From assembly GCF_034093315.1 (NCBI RefSeq), contig NZ_CP139300.1:930001-994000 (forward strand): 64,000 nt of DNA. Direction: 5' to 3'. The number at the start of each line of letters is the position of its first letter. Position 1 is the stretch's first letter. The notes beneath the pieces were generated by a model. The model was not told where the DNA came from, did not search any database, and saw only the letters and a program-made list of their open reading frames with translations. Shown in pieces: positions 27,747 to 38,919 of the stretch. This DNA comes from Prochlorococcus sp. MIT 1314. GTDB taxonomy: Bacteria; Cyanobacteriota; Cyanobacteriia; PCC-6307; Cyanobiaceae. The position numbers and the translations under genes are program-made.

Positions 27747-29975
27747 TTAACCAAACTTACCTGAAGTTGATGCAATTACAAAGGCACCAAATGTAAGTAT
27801 GTTTCCAATCGTGAAATGTGCTAAACCAACTAATCTAGCTTGAACAATTGAAAGTGCTACTGGCTTATCTCTCCATCCGACAAGGTTTGCTATTGGTGTA
27901 CGCTGATGAGCCCAAACTAATGTTTCAATTAATTCTTGCCAATAACCACGCCAGGATATTAAGAACATAAAACCTGTAGCCCAAACTAGGTGGCCAAATA
28001 GGAACATCCAGGCCCAAGGAGATAATGAGTTTACTCCGAATGGATTATATCCATTAATTAACTGTGATGAATTCAACCACAAGTAATCTCTAAACCAACC
28101 CATTAAATATGTACCTGATTCATTAAATTGTGCCATATTACCCTGCCAAATTGTTAGGTGCTTCCAGTGCCAGTAGAAAGTAACCCAAGCTATTAGATTT
28201 AATGCCCAGAACATAGCTAAATACATAGCATCCCATGAAGAACTATCACAGGTACCTCCTCTTCCAGGGCCATCGCAAGGAAAAGCATATCCCAAATCCT
28301 TTTTATCAGGAATTAATTTTGTGCCTCTAGCATCTAATGCACCTTTAATAAGTATTAGTGCTGTGGTATGGAGTCCAAGTGCAATAGCATGATGAACTAA
28401 GAAATCCGCTGGCCCAATAGGTAAGAAAGAGCTTAGAGCATCTTGTCTATTTATTAAGTCCATCCAGTAATGATTACCTGGTAAAGAATTAGCAGCAACA
28501 CTAGCTGAACTAGCTGGATCAGCTAATAAAGCATTAAAGCCATACATCATTTTTCCTTGAGCAGCCTGGACAAACTGAGCAAATACTGGTTCTATTAGGA
28601 TTTGTTTTTCAGGGTTACCAAAAGCTACAACGACATCATTATGAACATAAATCCCTAAAGTATGGAATCCAAGCAACATTGTTACCCAACTAAGATGACT
28701 AATTAAAGCTTCTTTTGTGCCTAAAACCCTAGCCAAAACATTATCTTTGTTTAACTCTGGATCATAATCTCTTACAAAGAAGATAGCTCCATGAGCAAAA
28801 GCACCAACCATCAAGAACATCGCTATGTATTGATGATGTGTATATAGAGCAGACTGTGTAGTGTAATCTCTAGCAATAAAAGCATAAGAAGGAAGAGCTC
28901 CCATATGTTGAGCTACAAGAGAAGTAGCTACTCCAAGAGATGCTAATGCTAGTCCTAATTGAAAATGTAATGAGTTATTTACTGTCTCATAAATTCCATC
29001 ATGATTAATACCAAAACTTCCTTTGTGAGGATCATTTGGATGTCTAGTGTTATGAGCTTCAGTGATTTCCTTAAGACTATGTCCTATACCAAAAGTATTT
29101 CTATACATATGGCCAGCAATTACAAATACTGTACCTATCGCAATATGGTGATGTGCAATATCAGTTAGCCATAAAGCTTCACTCTGAGGATGCAGACCAC
29201 CTAAGAAAGTAAAAATAGCAGTTCCTGCTCCTTGAGTTGTACCAAATACAGCATCTAATGAATCTGGATTTTGTGCATAAGCTCCCCAATTTAAAGTAAA
29301 GAAAGGTGCTAATCCTGCAGGATGAGGTAGAACAGTTAACCAGTTATCCCAGCCAACATGCTGCCCCCTTGATTCAGGTATAGCTACATGAACTAAGTGA
29401 CCTGTCCAAGCAATACTACTAAAGCCAAATAAAACAGATAAATGATGGTTTAGCTGTGCCTCAGCATTTTTAAACCATGCAAGTGTAGGTCTGAATTTAG
29501 GTTGTAAATGTAACCAACCAGCAAATAAAGTCCAACAAGCCAAAATACTCATAAATATTGAAGCTTGAAAAAGTTGCTCATTAGTTCTCATCCCAATGGT
29601 GTACCACCAATGGTAAAGACCTGAGTAAGCAATGTTAACTGGACCATTAGCTCCAGCTTGGGTCATTGCTTCTGTTATTCCTGCTCCAAAATGAGGATCC
29701 CAAATTGCATGGGCAATTGGACGGACATGTGTTGGGTCAAGTACAAATTGCTCAAAGTTACCCTGCCAAGCTATGTGGAATAGGTTACCAGCTACCCAAA
29801 GTGCAATAATTGCAAGATGTCCAAAATGGGTTGAGAATAACTTCTGATACAGTTTTTCTTCTGTCATACCGTCATGACTTTCAAAGTCATGAGCAGTAGC
29901 TATTCCGTACCATATTCGACGGGTTGTCGGGTCCTGAGCTAGACCCTGGTTAAATGATGGAAATTTTGTTGCCAT
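27747..29975 (-). CDS. psaB: Photosystem I P700 chlorophyll a apoprotein A2
   Basis: 742 residues, eleven membrane spans. With PsaA it binds P700, the primary electron chain and most antenna chlorophylls. [12 protein letters not shown] (C567 and C576) supplies two of the four ligands of the FX 4Fe-4S cluster. The N-terminus [20 protein letters not shown] and many chlorophyll-ligand histidines (for example AHHHIAIG) are as expected. It starts 27 bases after psaA and ends before a clear terminator. Confidence 0.98.
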   Translation of the reverse strand: MATKFPSFNQGLAQDPTTRRIWYGIATAHDFESHDGMTEEKLYQKLFSTHFGHLAIIALWVAGNLFHIAWQGNFEQFVLDPTHVRPIAHAIWDPHFGAGITEAMTQAGANGPVNIAYSGLYHWWYTIGMRTNEQLFQASIFMSILACWTLFAGWLHLQPKFRPTLAWFKNAEAQLNHHLSVLFGFSSIAWTGHLVHVAIPESRGQHVGWDNWLTVLPHPAGLAPFFTLNWGAYAQNPDSLDAVFGTTQGAGTAIFTFLGGLHPQSEALWLTDIAHHHIAIGTVFVIAGHMYRNTFGIGHSLKEITEAHNTRHPNDPHKGSFGINHDGIYETVNNSLHFQLGLALASLGVATSLVAQHMGALPSYAFIARDYTTQSALYTHHQYIAMFLMVGAFAHGAIFFVRDYDPELNKDNVLARVLGTKEALISHLSWVTMLLGFHTLGIYVHNDVVVAFGNPEKQILIEPVFAQFVQAAQGKMMYGFNALLADPASSASVAANSLPGNHYWMDLINRQDALSSFLPIGPADFLVHHAIALGLHTTALILIKGALDARGTKLIPDKKDLGYAFPCDGPGRGGTCDSSSWDAMYLAMFWALNLIAWVTFYWHWKHLTIWQGNMAQFNESGTYLMGWFRDYLWLNSSQLINGYNPFGVNSLSPWAWMFLFGHLVWATGFMFLISWRGYWQELIETLVWAHQRTPIANLVGWRDKPVALSIVQARLVGLAHFTIGNILTFGAFVIASTSGKFG

Positions 29976-30002
29976 TGAATTAAAAAGGTGAAGTTCAGGT
30001 AA

Positions 30003-32306
30003 TTAGCCCAGACCGAAAAGTCGAGCATGGAAGAAAGCCCAAGTAGTTGCTATACCTCCGAGAAGGAAGTGAGCTACACCAACGGCTCTACCTTGAGTAA
30101 TTGAAAGTGCTCTTGGTTGTATTGTTGGGGCAACTTTAAGCTTGTTATGAGCCCATACTATTGATTCGAATAATTCTTGCCAATAACCTCTTCCACTGAA
30201 TAGGAACATCAAACTAAATGCCCATATGAAGTGAGCTCCTAAGAACATCAATCCATACATGCTAATAGCTTCACCATAACTTGTTAATACTTGAGAAGAT
30301 TGAGCCCATAGGAAATCTCTTAGCCAACCATTGATCGTGATAGCACTTTGAGAGAAGTTTCCTCCTGTAAGTCCCCACACATCACTTTGCATTTTCCAAG
30401 AGAAGTGGAATATAACTATTGATATGCAGTTATACATCCAGAAAAGAGCTAAGAATACATGATCCCAAGATGAAACCTGACAAGTACCTCCTCTGCCTGG
30501 CCCGTCACAAGGGAATCTAAATCCAAGAGAAGCTTTGTCTGGGATTAGTCTTGAACTTCTAGAGTAAAGTACTCCTTTTAGAAGAATTAATACAACTACA
30601 TGTATTTGGAAAGCATGAATATGATGGATCATCAAGTCAGCAGTTCCAAGTTGAATTGGAGCTATTGCAACCTTTCCACCTACTTCAACTAAACTTCCGT
30701 TAAAAACTTCACTTAAAGCTTTATGAGGTAAACCTTCAGGAGTACCAGCTAAGATTGAAGTGCCTACTGCAGAAGCTTGAATGCTTTGTATCCATTGGGC
30801 AAATATTGGTTGAAGTTGAATTGCATTATCACTAAACATGTCCTGAGGTCTACCTAAAGCTCTCATAGTATCGTTATGAATATAAAGTCCAAAACTATGG
30901 AAACCTAGCCACATACAAACCCAGTTCAGATGACTTATTAGTGCATCTCTCGCTTTTAAAATCCTATCTAAAACATTATCAATATGTTTTGCTGGATCAT
31001 AGTCTCTCACCATAGCTATTCCAGCATGAGCTCCAGCTCCAATTATAAATAAAGCTCCTATCCACATATGATGTGTGAATAAACCAAGAACAGTCATATA
31101 ATCAGTTGCTATGTAAGGATATGGAGGCATCGCATACATATGATGAGAAATCAAGATGCTAAGAGATCCTAGACAAGCAAGGTTGACAGAAAGTTGAGCG
31201 TGTCTACTTTCAGCCATGAACTCGAAAAGACCTTGATGACCTTTTGGCGCTGGGAATAATATTGGATCTCCTTGATGAGCTTCTAATATCTCTTTCATAC
31301 TTGAACCAATTCCATAGTTAGTTCTATATAAATGACCTCCAATTATCGCAATTACACCAAAAGCTAAATGATGATGTGCAATATCAGTCATCCATAAACT
31401 ACCAGTAACAGGGTTTAAACCACCTTTAAAAGTTAAGAAATCTGAGAAAGCGAACCAATTAAGACTAAAGAAATTACCAACTCCACTAGCTAGACCGGGA
31501 AAAATTTGACCTATAATTTGCGGATCACAAAGCTGATGAGGCATTGGCATATCAGCAATAGTTGCGATCTTTTGACCATTGATAACTAAAGGAGATCCAG
31601 CGTCAATTGCATCAAGAAGTGCGGCAGTTGGAGCTCCAATATGAATACAATGTCCAGCCCAAGCTAATGATCCAAGCCCAACCAAACCTGCAATATGGTG
31701 ATTAAGCATTGATTCAATATTTTGGAACCATTCCATTTTTGGAGCAGCCTTATGATAATGGTATATACCTCCGTGAAGCATAAGAGCAGCCATTATTACT
31801 GCACCAATAGCTAGAGCCATTAACTCACTTTCGTTAGTAATACCCCAAGCTCTCCACATATGAAAAATTCCAGAGCTTATTTGAATACCGTTGTAGTCTG
31901 CACCAAGATTACCGTTTAGCATCTCTTGGCCAACAACAGCCCAAACTTGCTGCGCTCCTGGTTTAACATTAGTTGGATCAGCTAACCAACCTGTGTAATT
32001 TGAAAATCTTGCTCCATGGAAAAAAGCAGCACTCATCCATATAAAAATGATTGCAAGATGTCCAAAATGAGCTGAGAAGATTTTTCTTGTTGCTTCTTCA
32101 GCATCGCCTGTATGCACATCAAAATCATGTGCATCGGCATGCAAATTCCAGATCCAAGTTGTAGTTTTTGGACCCTTAGATAATTTAGAAGACCAGAACC
32201 CTGGCTTATCTAATTTGGCAAAATCAATAGGTCTTGGATCGGCCTTTACAGGATCTTCCAAAACTTTCTTGTTTTTTTCTCCACTTTCTGGTGGGCTGAT
32301 GGTCAT
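30003..32306 (-). CDS. psaA: Photosystem I P700 chlorophyll a apoprotein A1
   Basis: 767 residues, eleven membrane spans. It forms the PSI core heterodimer with PsaB. C600 and C609 in [12 protein letters not shown] bind the FX cluster. Characteristic stretches include [16 protein letters not shown] near the N-terminus and ARLFGLG at the end. A ribosome binding sequence GAGGTG (plus-strand 32311-32316) precedes the ATG by four bases. It is the first gene of the psaA-psaB operon, with a 334-base upstream region shared with the divergent cobJ. Confidence 0.98.
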   Translation of the reverse strand: MTISPPESGEKNKKVLEDPVKADPRPIDFAKLDKPGFWSSKLSKGPKTTTWIWNLHADAHDFDVHTGDAEEATRKIFSAHFGHLAIIFIWMSAAFFHGARFSNYTGWLADPTNVKPGAQQVWAVVGQEMLNGNLGADYNGIQISSGIFHMWRAWGITNESELMALAIGAVIMAALMLHGGIYHYHKAAPKMEWFQNIESMLNHHIAGLVGLGSLAWAGHCIHIGAPTAALLDAIDAGSPLVINGQKIATIADMPMPHQLCDPQIIGQIFPGLASGVGNFFSLNWFAFSDFLTFKGGLNPVTGSLWMTDIAHHHLAFGVIAIIGGHLYRTNYGIGSSMKEILEAHQGDPILFPAPKGHQGLFEFMAESRHAQLSVNLACLGSLSILISHHMYAMPPYPYIATDYMTVLGLFTHHMWIGALFIIGAGAHAGIAMVRDYDPAKHIDNVLDRILKARDALISHLNWVCMWLGFHSFGLYIHNDTMRALGRPQDMFSDNAIQLQPIFAQWIQSIQASAVGTSILAGTPEGLPHKALSEVFNGSLVEVGGKVAIAPIQLGTADLMIHHIHAFQIHVVVLILLKGVLYSRSSRLIPDKASLGFRFPCDGPGRGGTCQVSSWDHVFLALFWMYNCISIVIFHFSWKMQSDVWGLTGGNFSQSAITINGWLRDFLWAQSSQVLTSYGEAISMYGLMFLGAHFIWAFSLMFLFSGRGYWQELFESIVWAHNKLKVAPTIQPRALSITQGRAVGVAHFLLGGIATTWAFFHARLFGLG

Positions 32307-32640
32307 CTAGCACCTCGAAAATAATTGACATTAAAGCCGATTGATCTAATCTTGGACTTATTTTTAATAATAATGTTCAAGAAAACGAATCATTCGGAAC
32401 TTTAGATATTCGTTTCAAAAATAATAAGGCAAAGATTCTTTCGTTATGCATTAACGTAACAAATGTTCTAATGATTGTTACTATATGAATATTTTGTTAA
32501 ATTATTGTCTACCACTAATTTATGAGTATTTTTACTCAAATATTATAAGAATTTCTTAAATTTTTTTTTATATTTGACAAAAAATTTTTAAAATACATTG
32601 ACAGTATATAATTTCAACATAACAAACAATAGTTACTGAT
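32307..32640. promoter_or_regulatory. Shared upstream region of psaA and cobJ
   Basis: 334 bases without a gene. On the cobJ side TATAAT at 32607-32612, about 28 bases before the start, is a likely -10. On the psaA side an inverted pair GTAAC (32456-32460) and GTTAC (32477-32481), with AACA-N2-TGTT at 32458-32467, lies about 150 bases upstream of psaA. psaA promoters in cyanobacteria usually carry RpaB (HLR1) sites; GTTAC matches only part of that consensus, so this is a candidate and not proof. The rest is AT-rich and featureless. Confidence 0.4.
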
Positions 32641-34461
32641 TTGGAAGGAATCGCAATAGGTCTATCAAGTAATTCAAAAGAAATTTTAAAAAGACTTAAA
32701 AAAACTGAATTTGTTAATGATATCTATATTGCAAGCTCTTCAAAAGATGATGCATTAGAAAATGATCTTTTCAAAATACAAAAGCCTAAAGAAATCTTAC
32801 TTAATAAATGGTTGGAACTAGATTTAATCATTTTTATAGGCTCAATTGCAGCATCAATACGTCTAATAAATTCTTTTTTAACCTCCAAAGGTCAAGATCC
32901 AGGCGTGATTGTAATAGACAACAAATGCTCTAAAATAGTACCTTTACTTGGTTCGCATCAGTCAAATACTCAAAATATCGCATGTCAAATTTCTAATTTA
33001 TTTGGGGGCCAAATAATAGAAACTAGTAATTCAAAGGATCAAAGCTTCTTAAAACTTGATTCATTTGGGAATCAATGGGGTTGGAAAAGATCTGGCAAAA
33101 TTCAGAACTGGTCAAAACTAGTAATAAAACAAGCTAAGAACGAAGAAATATTCTGCAAACAATTATCTGGTATTGGTTTATGGAAAACTTCAGAATCAGG
33201 AGAGATTATTAATCAAAGTTGTGTTAAAGAAACTGAAAACCCAGATTCAACATTTCACGTGAATATATTCAAAAATCAGGAAACAACTTGGCATCCACCC
33301 GTATTATGGATTGGATTGGGTTGTGAGAGAAATACCAGCAAAGAATTAATAGCAAATTCTTTAAATGATTTTTTAGATTCGAGTAATATATCACCTCATT
33401 CAATTGCTGGATTTGCAACTATTGATATTAAAAAAGATGAGAAAGGAATTTTAGAACTTGCTGAAGAAAATAACTTGCCTATAAAGTTTTTTACTAAAGA
33501 AGAACTTTCAAAAATAAATGTTCCAAATCCATCAAGTGTGGTTCAAAAGGAAATTGGCATATCTTCTGTAGCAGAAGCTTCTTGCTTACTCGCAGCGGGA
33601 GAAGGATCAAAAATATTAAAAGAAAAAAGAATTTTCAAAAATAATGCTTTAGCAACAAGTAAATCTGGTGCAGTAACTATTTCTATAGCAGAATCAAAAA
33701 ATCAATATTATCCAAAAAATGGCGAAATCCATATTATTGGAAGTGGTCCTGGAGATATCTCCTTCTTAACCAATAATGCAAGAGAAGCACTTTCAAAATG
33801 TATTGTTTGGATTGGATACAAAATGTATTTAGATTTGATTCAACCCTTAAAAAGGAGTGACCAGGTTTTAATTGAAAGTAAACTTACTGAGGAAAAAGAG
33901 AGATGCAAGAAGGCAATTAAACTGGCAGAGGGAGGGATAAAAGTAGCTTTAATTTCGTCTGGAGAATCTGGATTTTATGGCATGGCTGGTTTACTTTTAG
34001 AATTACTTCAGAAAATAAAAAAAGAATATAGACCTTACTTTGAAGTACATCCTGGGATAAGTAGTGTTCAATTAGCAGCTGCTCAGAGCGGAGCGCCACT
34101 AATGAATGACTTTTGTTCAATAAGTTTAAGTGATAAGTTAACGCCTTGGTCTTTAATAGAAAAAAGAATTCAAGGAGCTCTTTTAGGTGACTTTGTAATA
34201 GCTTTTTTTAATCCTCAATCAATTGAAAGAAATTGGCAATTAAGAAGTGCAATTGATCTATGTTTAAAATCTAGGAAGGGTGATACTCCCGTTTTAATAG
34301 CTAGACAAGTAGGTAGAGAAAATCAATCCAAAAAATTTTTTACTTTAAAAAGCATTCCTTTTCAAGAAATCGATATGTTATCAATAATTATTATTGGTAA
34401 TTCTAAAACCACTTTAATTGATGACATATTTCTTACTCCCAGAGGATATTTACAAAATTAA
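32641..34461 (+). CDS. cobJ: CbiG-CobJ fusion: cobalt-precorrin-5A hydrolase and precorrin-3B C17-methyltransferase
   Basis: 606 residues, two enzymes in one chain for corrin-ring synthesis. The first 350 residues are CbiG-like: IIFIGSIAASIRLI and the PLLGSHQ loop in the N-terminal part, WIGLGCERNTSKELI and AGFATIDIKKDEKG in the C-terminal part. From about residue 365 there is a SAM-dependent tetrapyrrole methylase, starting IHIIGSGPGDISFLT, with SSGESGFYGMAG and FEVHPGISSVQ. CobJ/CbiH contracts the ring by methylating C17; CbiG opens the lactone. The product leads to (pseudo)cobalamin. The start is TTG at 32641; no ATG fits the family N-terminus. Confidence 0.9.
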   Translation: MEGIAIGLSSNSKEILKRLKKTEFVNDIYIASSSKDDALENDLFKIQKPKEILLNKWLELDLIIFIGSIAASIRLINSFLTSKGQDPGVIVIDNKCSKIVPLLGSHQSNTQNIACQISNLFGGQIIETSNSKDQSFLKLDSFGNQWGWKRSGKIQNWSKLVIKQAKNEEIFCKQLSGIGLWKTSESGEIINQSCVKETENPDSTFHVNIFKNQETTWHPPVLWIGLGCERNTSKELIANSLNDFLDSSNISPHSIAGFATIDIKKDEKGILELAEENNLPIKFFTKEELSKINVPNPSSVVQKEIGISSVAEASCLLAAGEGSKILKEKRIFKNNALATSKSGAVTISIAESKNQYYPKNGEIHIIGSGPGDISFLTNNAREALSKCIVWIGYKMYLDLIQPLKRSDQVLIESKLTEEKERCKKAIKLAEGGIKVALISSGESGFYGMAGLLLELLQKIKKEYRPYFEVHPGISSVQLAAAQSGAPLMNDFCSISLSDKLTPWSLIEKRIQGALLGDFVIAFFNPQSIERNWQLRSAIDLCLKSRKGDTPVLIARQVGRENQSKKFFTLKSIPFQEIDMLSIIIIGNSKTTLIDDIFLTPRGYLQN

Positions 34462-34552
34462 GCTTAGATAATTAATTACTAATCATAAAATGTTTTTTTT
34501 GCTTTTTGCTAATAAGAATACTAATCTTTTATAAAAAGCATCACAAAATTCA

Positions 34553-35344
34553 TTGAAAAATATTGGTTTAATTCTATTTGACATCGATGGTGTAATACGA
34601 AGCGTAGATAATAGTTATAGGCTTTCACTAAAAAAAACAGTTTACAAATTTTCCCGATGGGAGCCGAGTTATAGAGATATTGATAGGGCAAAAAATGAAG
34701 GGATTTGGAATAATGACTGGGATTTAAGTTTAGAGCTTATAAAAAGATTCATAAAAAAAGAGAACTTAAACCTTAAAATACCCACAAGAGAAGAAATAGT
34801 TAAATGTTTTGAAGAGTTTTACTTTGGAGGAGATCCAAATCAAGATAGTAAGTATTGGTCTGGATTCATAAAAAATGAAGAGTTATTAGTTGATAAAAAG
34901 TTTTTTGATTTTTTGCAAAGAAATGGAATAATTTGGGGTTTTGTTAGTGGTGCAGAGTCTGCTTCGGCAAAATTTGTTTTAGAAAAAAGACTTGGACTAA
35001 AATCACCTCCATTAATATCAATGGGGGATGCCCCTGACAAGCCTAATCCTCAAGGTTTTATTGACTTATCAAAAAAGCTACTTGGAGATAAACTTGGTGG
35101 TGAATCAAATATGCCCATTGCATATGTGGGTGATACTATTGCAGATATTAATACAGTTATCAATGCCAGAAAAGAAATACCATCTCAGAAATTTATAAGT
35201 ATTGGAATAGCTCCTCCTCATTTACATTTAAAGTCTCGATTAAAAGAACGTAATTCATACGAAAGAAATTTAGAAAAAGCAGGCGCTAACTTGATTTTAA
35301 ATTCTATTAATGAACTAAAAAACATTAATCTTAACTTATTTTGA
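34553..35344 (+). CDS. HAD family hydrolase (TIGR01548-like)
   Basis: 263 residues, cytoplasmic. HAD motif I is LILFDIDGVIRS with nucleophile and acid Asp; motif II is VSGAESASAKFVL; motif III/IV lies in DAPDKPNPQGF and AYVGDTIADINTV. The insertion between motifs I and II (about 90 residues, with RDIDRAKNEGIWNND) matches the small TIGR01548 HAD subfamily found in cyanobacteria and archaea as I recall it. The substrate is unknown, probably a phosphorylated metabolite. Start is TTG at 34553; it lies 91 bases after cobJ. Confidence 0.8.
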   Translation: MKNIGLILFDIDGVIRSVDNSYRLSLKKTVYKFSRWEPSYRDIDRAKNEGIWNNDWDLSLELIKRFIKKENLNLKIPTREEIVKCFEEFYFGGDPNQDSKYWSGFIKNEELLVDKKFFDFLQRNGIIWGFVSGAESASAKFVLEKRLGLKSPPLISMGDAPDKPNPQGFIDLSKKLLGDKLGGESNMPIAYVGDTIADINTVINARKEIPSQKFISIGIAPPHLHLKSRLKERNSYERNLEKAGANLILNSINELKNINLNLF

Positions 35345-35584
35345 AAAAGTATAAATTAAACAATATTTATCAATTGATTACCAAGAGGTAGTTATTCAGG
35401 CTCAATTTTGAAAGGACTTTATGACACCTTTTAGGACATAGCATTTGTCTTTTTGGATTTTCCCAACAAAACAGATACAAATTATATGGCACAAAATTAA
35501 TACAAATATTACTTTACTTTGTCGCTAAGCATATGATACAAAGCAATTTGCGACTTTAGATTACTTCCTGAAACCGAATAATCA
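35345..35584. other. Gene-free stretch beside tRNA-Ser
   Basis: 240 bases with no convincing reading frame. A weak stem GTCGC (35521-35525) with GCGAC (35550-35554) lies 30 bases beyond the tRNA-Ser 3' end on its transcript and may take part in ending it, though no T-run follows closely. Nothing else is recognisable. Confidence 0.35.
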
Positions 35585-35673
35585 CGGAGAGGGAGGGATT
35601 CGAACCCTCGACAAAAGTTACCTCCTGTAACTCCTTAGCAGGGAGCCGCTTTCAACCACTCAGCCACCTCTCC
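35585..35673 (-). tRNA. tRNA-Ser (anticodon GCT)
   Basis: An 89-base class II tRNA. The acceptor stem GGAGAGG pairs with CCCTCTCC region bases, with discriminator G. The D arm is GCTGAGTGGTTGAAAGC, the anticodon loop CTGCTAA gives GCT, and a long variable arm (AGTTACAGGAGGTAACTT) precedes the T arm GAGGGTTCGAATCCCTC. It reads AGC and AGU serine codons. Confidence 0.95.
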
Positions 35674-35734
35674 AGTTCTTATACATTATCAATTTTTTTG
35701 CAAACATTCAAAATTTTTTATTTATTCGAAATGT

Positions 35735-36934
35735 CTAGTCAACTTGTAATCTGGGTAATCTATTTTTAAAGGAACAAAGAATTTCCCAAGGAATAGTATT
35801 AGATACTTTAGCCCAATCAAGAGGAGAAATTGTTTTGTCTCCATCAGAACCTAGTAATACCATTGTACTTCCAATTTTAATGTCACTCGCACCTGTTATG
35901 TCCACCATCATTTGATCCATAGTGATAGATCCAACTTGGGGATACAGTGTATTATTGTGAATAACATTTATCTTGCCTGAAAGATTTCTTGGGACTCCAT
36001 CCGCATAACCAATACTTAATACAGCTAACTTAGTTTTTCTACTACTCACGAATTTCGCTCCATAACTTACATTTACCCCTTTATCAATAATTCTTATAAA
36101 AGCTACTTTAACCTTCAAAAATAAAGCTGGTTTAAGCGACAAATGTTTATCTTTTTTGGATAAAGGACTATATCCATACATAGAAAGTCCAACACGTACC
36201 ATATGAAAATGAAAATCTTTATTAAGAAGCATACCCGCAGAATTAGCCAAATGAATCTTGATATTGTGATTGCTATTAAAGTAAATTTGCTTCAATAATT
36301 CCTGAAACTTTTGCATTTGTAATTGTGTAGTACTTTTAGGATCTAATGAGTTGGGTTCATCTGCAGATGATAAATGGCTATAGATTCCTTCTATAGAAAT
36401 ATTTTCGAAAGATTTGATTTTTTCAAATTGCTGAGCAAATTTATTACATTCAAATCCTAATCTTGACATTCCGGTATCAACTTTGAGATGTAAATAAAAT
36501 TTCAGTCCAAAGTGCTTCCCAATATTATTGCAAATTAAACATTCTCTTATACTACTGATAGTTGGCATAAGATCATTTCTAAAAGATATTATTAAGTCCC
36601 TTTTCGTATATAAATTTCCTAAGATAAGAATTGGTTGTTTAACTCCAGAAGAACGAAGCTTAATTCCTTCTTTTAACGTGGCAACGCCTAATTGAGATGC
36701 TCCACCTTTGATAGCATATTTAGATACTAATTTTGCATCATGTCCATATCCATCAGCTTTAACAACTGCCATAAATTGACAATTTTTACTTAATTTTGAT
36801 CTTAACTGCCTTACGTTTGTTTCTATTGCTTTACCTTTAACTTCAATCCAGGCTCTTTGTTTTAGATCTATATCTTTTTCAAAAGTTGGATATTTGTCAA
36901 AATTAAATAACTGATTTGTTTGTCGAATTTGCAT
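35735..36934 (-). CDS. alr: Alanine racemase
   Basis: 399 residues, a fold-III PLP enzyme that interconverts L- and D-alanine for peptidoglycan. The PLP lysine is in AVVKADGYGHD, and the opposite catalytic tyrosine is in NVSYGAKFVS. Other marks are KVDTGMSRLGF and SIGYADGVPR. The first 25 residues (MQIRQTNQLFNFDKYP) are an extension relative to many bacterial Alr, where the domain starts at RAWIEVKGKAIETNV. It lies 61 bases beyond the tRNA-Ser start and diverges from the HNH gene across 68 bases. Confidence 0.96.
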   Translation of the reverse strand: MQIRQTNQLFNFDKYPTFEKDIDLKQRAWIEVKGKAIETNVRQLRSKLSKNCQFMAVVKADGYGHDAKLVSKYAIKGGASQLGVATLKEGIKLRSSGVKQPILILGNLYTKRDLIISFRNDLMPTISSIRECLICNNIGKHFGLKFYLHLKVDTGMSRLGFECNKFAQQFEKIKSFENISIEGIYSHLSSADEPNSLDPKSTTQLQMQKFQELLKQIYFNSNHNIKIHLANSAGMLLNKDFHFHMVRVGLSMYGYSPLSKKDKHLSLKPALFLKVKVAFIRIIDKGVNVSYGAKFVSSRKTKLAVLSIGYADGVPRNLSGKINVIHNNTLYPQVGSITMDQMMVDITGASDIKIGSTMVLLGSDGDKTISPLDWAKVSNTIPWEILCSFKNRLPRLQVD

Positions 36935-37002
36935 TAACTTTGCACAATTATATGCGCTTATTGAAATATACAGTTAGCATGACATGTAAATAGTATTTTG
37001 GC

Positions 37003-37512
37003 ATGAGCCAGACTCTAGTTTTAAATGCATCTTATGAACCTTTAAATATTACTTCTTGGAGAAGAGCAGTTATTTTGATGATTAAAGGTAAAGCAGAAAG
37101 TCTAGAGGAAGATAAATCTTATTCTATACATTGCGGTAGAAAATTGCCTACAGTAATAAGACTTCGTTACTACGTAAAAGTACCCTTTAGGGAAGTTTCC
37201 TTAACAAGAAAAAATATTCTTCTTAGGGATAATAATGCATGCCAATATTGTAATTATAGGGGTAATGATTTATCAATAGATCATGTTTTACCGAGAAGCA
37301 GAGGAGGAACTGATAACTGGGAGAATGTTACTACAGCATGTCTTAGATGTAATGTACAAAAAGGTAATCGTACCCCTGATGAAGCAAATATGCCTTTAAA
37401 ACGCAAGCCATACCGTCCATTAAGTAATCTCAATTTTGAAGCCACAAGACAAATTGACTCTGGCAGGCATAAAGAATGGAGTAAATATGTAATAGGCGTT
37501 GCAATCGAATAA
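37003..37512 (+). CDS. HNH endonuclease family protein
   Basis: 169 residues. The HNH fold is complete: CQYC zinc pair, SIDHVLPRSRGG with the catalytic His, NVTTACLRCN with the central Asn and the second zinc pair, and KGNRTP. The N-terminal 70 residues begin TLVLNASYEPLNI, typical of the stand-alone HNH proteins common in cyanobacteria and actinobacteria. Its role is not known; it is not inside an intron or mobile element here. It converges on prfA with ten bases between the ends. Confidence 0.85.
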   Translation: MSQTLVLNASYEPLNITSWRRAVILMIKGKAESLEEDKSYSIHCGRKLPTVIRLRYYVKVPFREVSLTRKNILLRDNNACQYCNYRGNDLSIDHVLPRSRGGTDNWENVTTACLRCNVQKGNRTPDEANMPLKRKPYRPLSNLNFEATRQIDSGRHKEWSKYVIGVAIE

Positions 37513-37522
37513 GAATAAAGTC

Positions 37523-38617
37523 TTAATTGACTTCTTTATTAAAATCTTCCATCATTCTTTTTTGTTCTTGAGCTATGCATGCATCAATAACTTCATCCAA
37601 TTGACCAGCGAGAATTGGTTCTAGTGAAAAATTGGACCCCAATCTATGATCAGTTGTTCTGTTATCTTTAAAATTATAAGTTCTAATTTTTTCACTTCTA
37701 TCGCCAGTTCCAACCTGCGAAAGCCTTTGTGATCTCTCTTTAGCATTAGCTTCTTTTAATTGAATTTCATATAATTTGGCTCTTAGAATTTCCATTGCTC
37801 TTTCACGATTTTGCAATTGTGATCTCTCTTGAGTACAAAAAACTCTTATTCCCGTAGGCTTGTGGAGAAGATCAATAGCAGTCTCTACCTTGTTAACATT
37901 TTGTCCCCCTGCACCTCCTGATCTTGCTGTGCCAACCTCTAAATCAGTTGGATCAATCTTAACCTCAACAGGATCAGCTTCAGGCATTACAGCAACTGTA
38001 GCAGTAGAGGTGTGAACTCGACCTTGGGATTCAGTAGCTGGAACTCTTTGAACTCTATGTACACCAGCCTCGAATTTAAGTTGACTATATACAGAATCTC
38101 CCTTAACAGAGATAACTAACTCTTTAAATCCTCCCATATCTGACTCAGAAGCACTAACAGGTTTTACAGACCATCCAATTTTTTGTCCATATCTTTCATA
38201 CATTCTTGCTAGATCACCAGCCCATATACAGGCCTCGTTCCCTCCAGCGCCCGCTCTAATTTCTAACATTACACTTCTCTCATCTCTTGGATCTTTAGGT
38301 AATAAGGCGATTGTGGTTTTTTGAATCAGTTCGTTCTTACATTCCTCTAAGTTATTTATCTCTTCATTAATTAAAGATTCCATCTCTTTATCATTTCTAT
38401 TCTCTTTAAGTAAATTTTTTGAATCTTCAATTTCCTTATCAGTATCAAGCAATTTATTAAAATCAATAACTAAAGGCTCCAATTTTGACCTTTCTCTTGC
38501 TATCGACTCTAATTTTTTAGGATCATTAGCTATATCAGGATCTGCAAGTTGCACTTCCAAATTTTCAAAACTTTCTGAAGCAGTTTTCAACCTTGCAATT
38601 AATGTTGAGTATTCCAA
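37523..38617 (-). CDS. prfA: Peptide chain release factor 1
   Basis: 364 residues. It ends translation at UAA and UAG. The codon-recognition tripeptide is PAT ([11 protein letters not shown]), and the GGQ loop ([10 protein letters not shown]) triggers peptide release; this glutamine is normally methylated by PrmC. The N-terminal coiled domain ([10 protein letters not shown] region) is present. It is the last gene of the long ribosomal cluster, 28 bases after rpmE. Its frame needs no programmed shift, as expected for RF1. Confidence 0.97.
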   Translation of the reverse strand: MEYSTLIARLKTASESFENLEVQLADPDIANDPKKLESIARERSKLEPLVIDFNKLLDTDKEIEDSKNLLKENRNDKEMESLINEEINNLEECKNELIQKTTIALLPKDPRDERSVMLEIRAGAGGNEACIWAGDLARMYERYGQKIGWSVKPVSASESDMGGFKELVISVKGDSVYSQLKFEAGVHRVQRVPATESQGRVHTSTATVAVMPEADPVEVKIDPTDLEVGTARSGGAGGQNVNKVETAIDLLHKPTGIRVFCTQERSQLQNRERAMEILRAKLYEIQLKEANAKERSQRLSQVGTGDRSEKIRTYNFKDNRTTDHRLGSNFSLEPILAGQLDEVIDACIAQEQKRMMEDFNKEVN

Positions 38618-38645
38618 TTGAAATTTTGCTTAATTTTTGAAAATT

Positions 38646-38906
38646 CTATTTCTTAGAATCTTTTTCGTCTTTTTTCTCTTTTGAGGTAGCAGAATCAGCT
38701 GAACCCATTCCATATTTTTTCATAAACCTATCAACTCTACCCTCTGTATCAAGAATTTTCTGTGTTCCAGTGAAGAAAGGATGATTACCGCTCCAAACAT
38801 CAACATGTAGTTCAGGCTGAGTTGAGCCAGTTGTCATTACAACTTCTCCATTACAAATAACTTTTGCATCTGGATACCATTTTGGGTGAATTTCTGATTT
38901 TGGCAT
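38646..38906 (-). CDS. rpmE: 50S ribosomal protein L31
   Basis: 86 residues from ATG 38906, beginning MPKSEIHPKWYPDAKV. A longer frame starting at 38966 overlaps rpsI and has no family support. It has the L31 core VWSGNHPFFTGTQKI and RVDRFMKKYG, then a charged Lys/Asp tail. The zinc-type cysteines are absent apart from one (VICNGE), so it is the C-minus-like form. It lies between rpsI (13 bases) and prfA. Confidence 0.95.
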   Translation of the reverse strand: MPKSEIHPKWYPDAKVICNGEVVMTTGSTQPELHVDVWSGNHPFFTGTQKILDTEGRVDRFMKKYGMGSADSATSKEKKDEKDSKK

Positions 38907-38919
38907 AATTAAAATTCCT

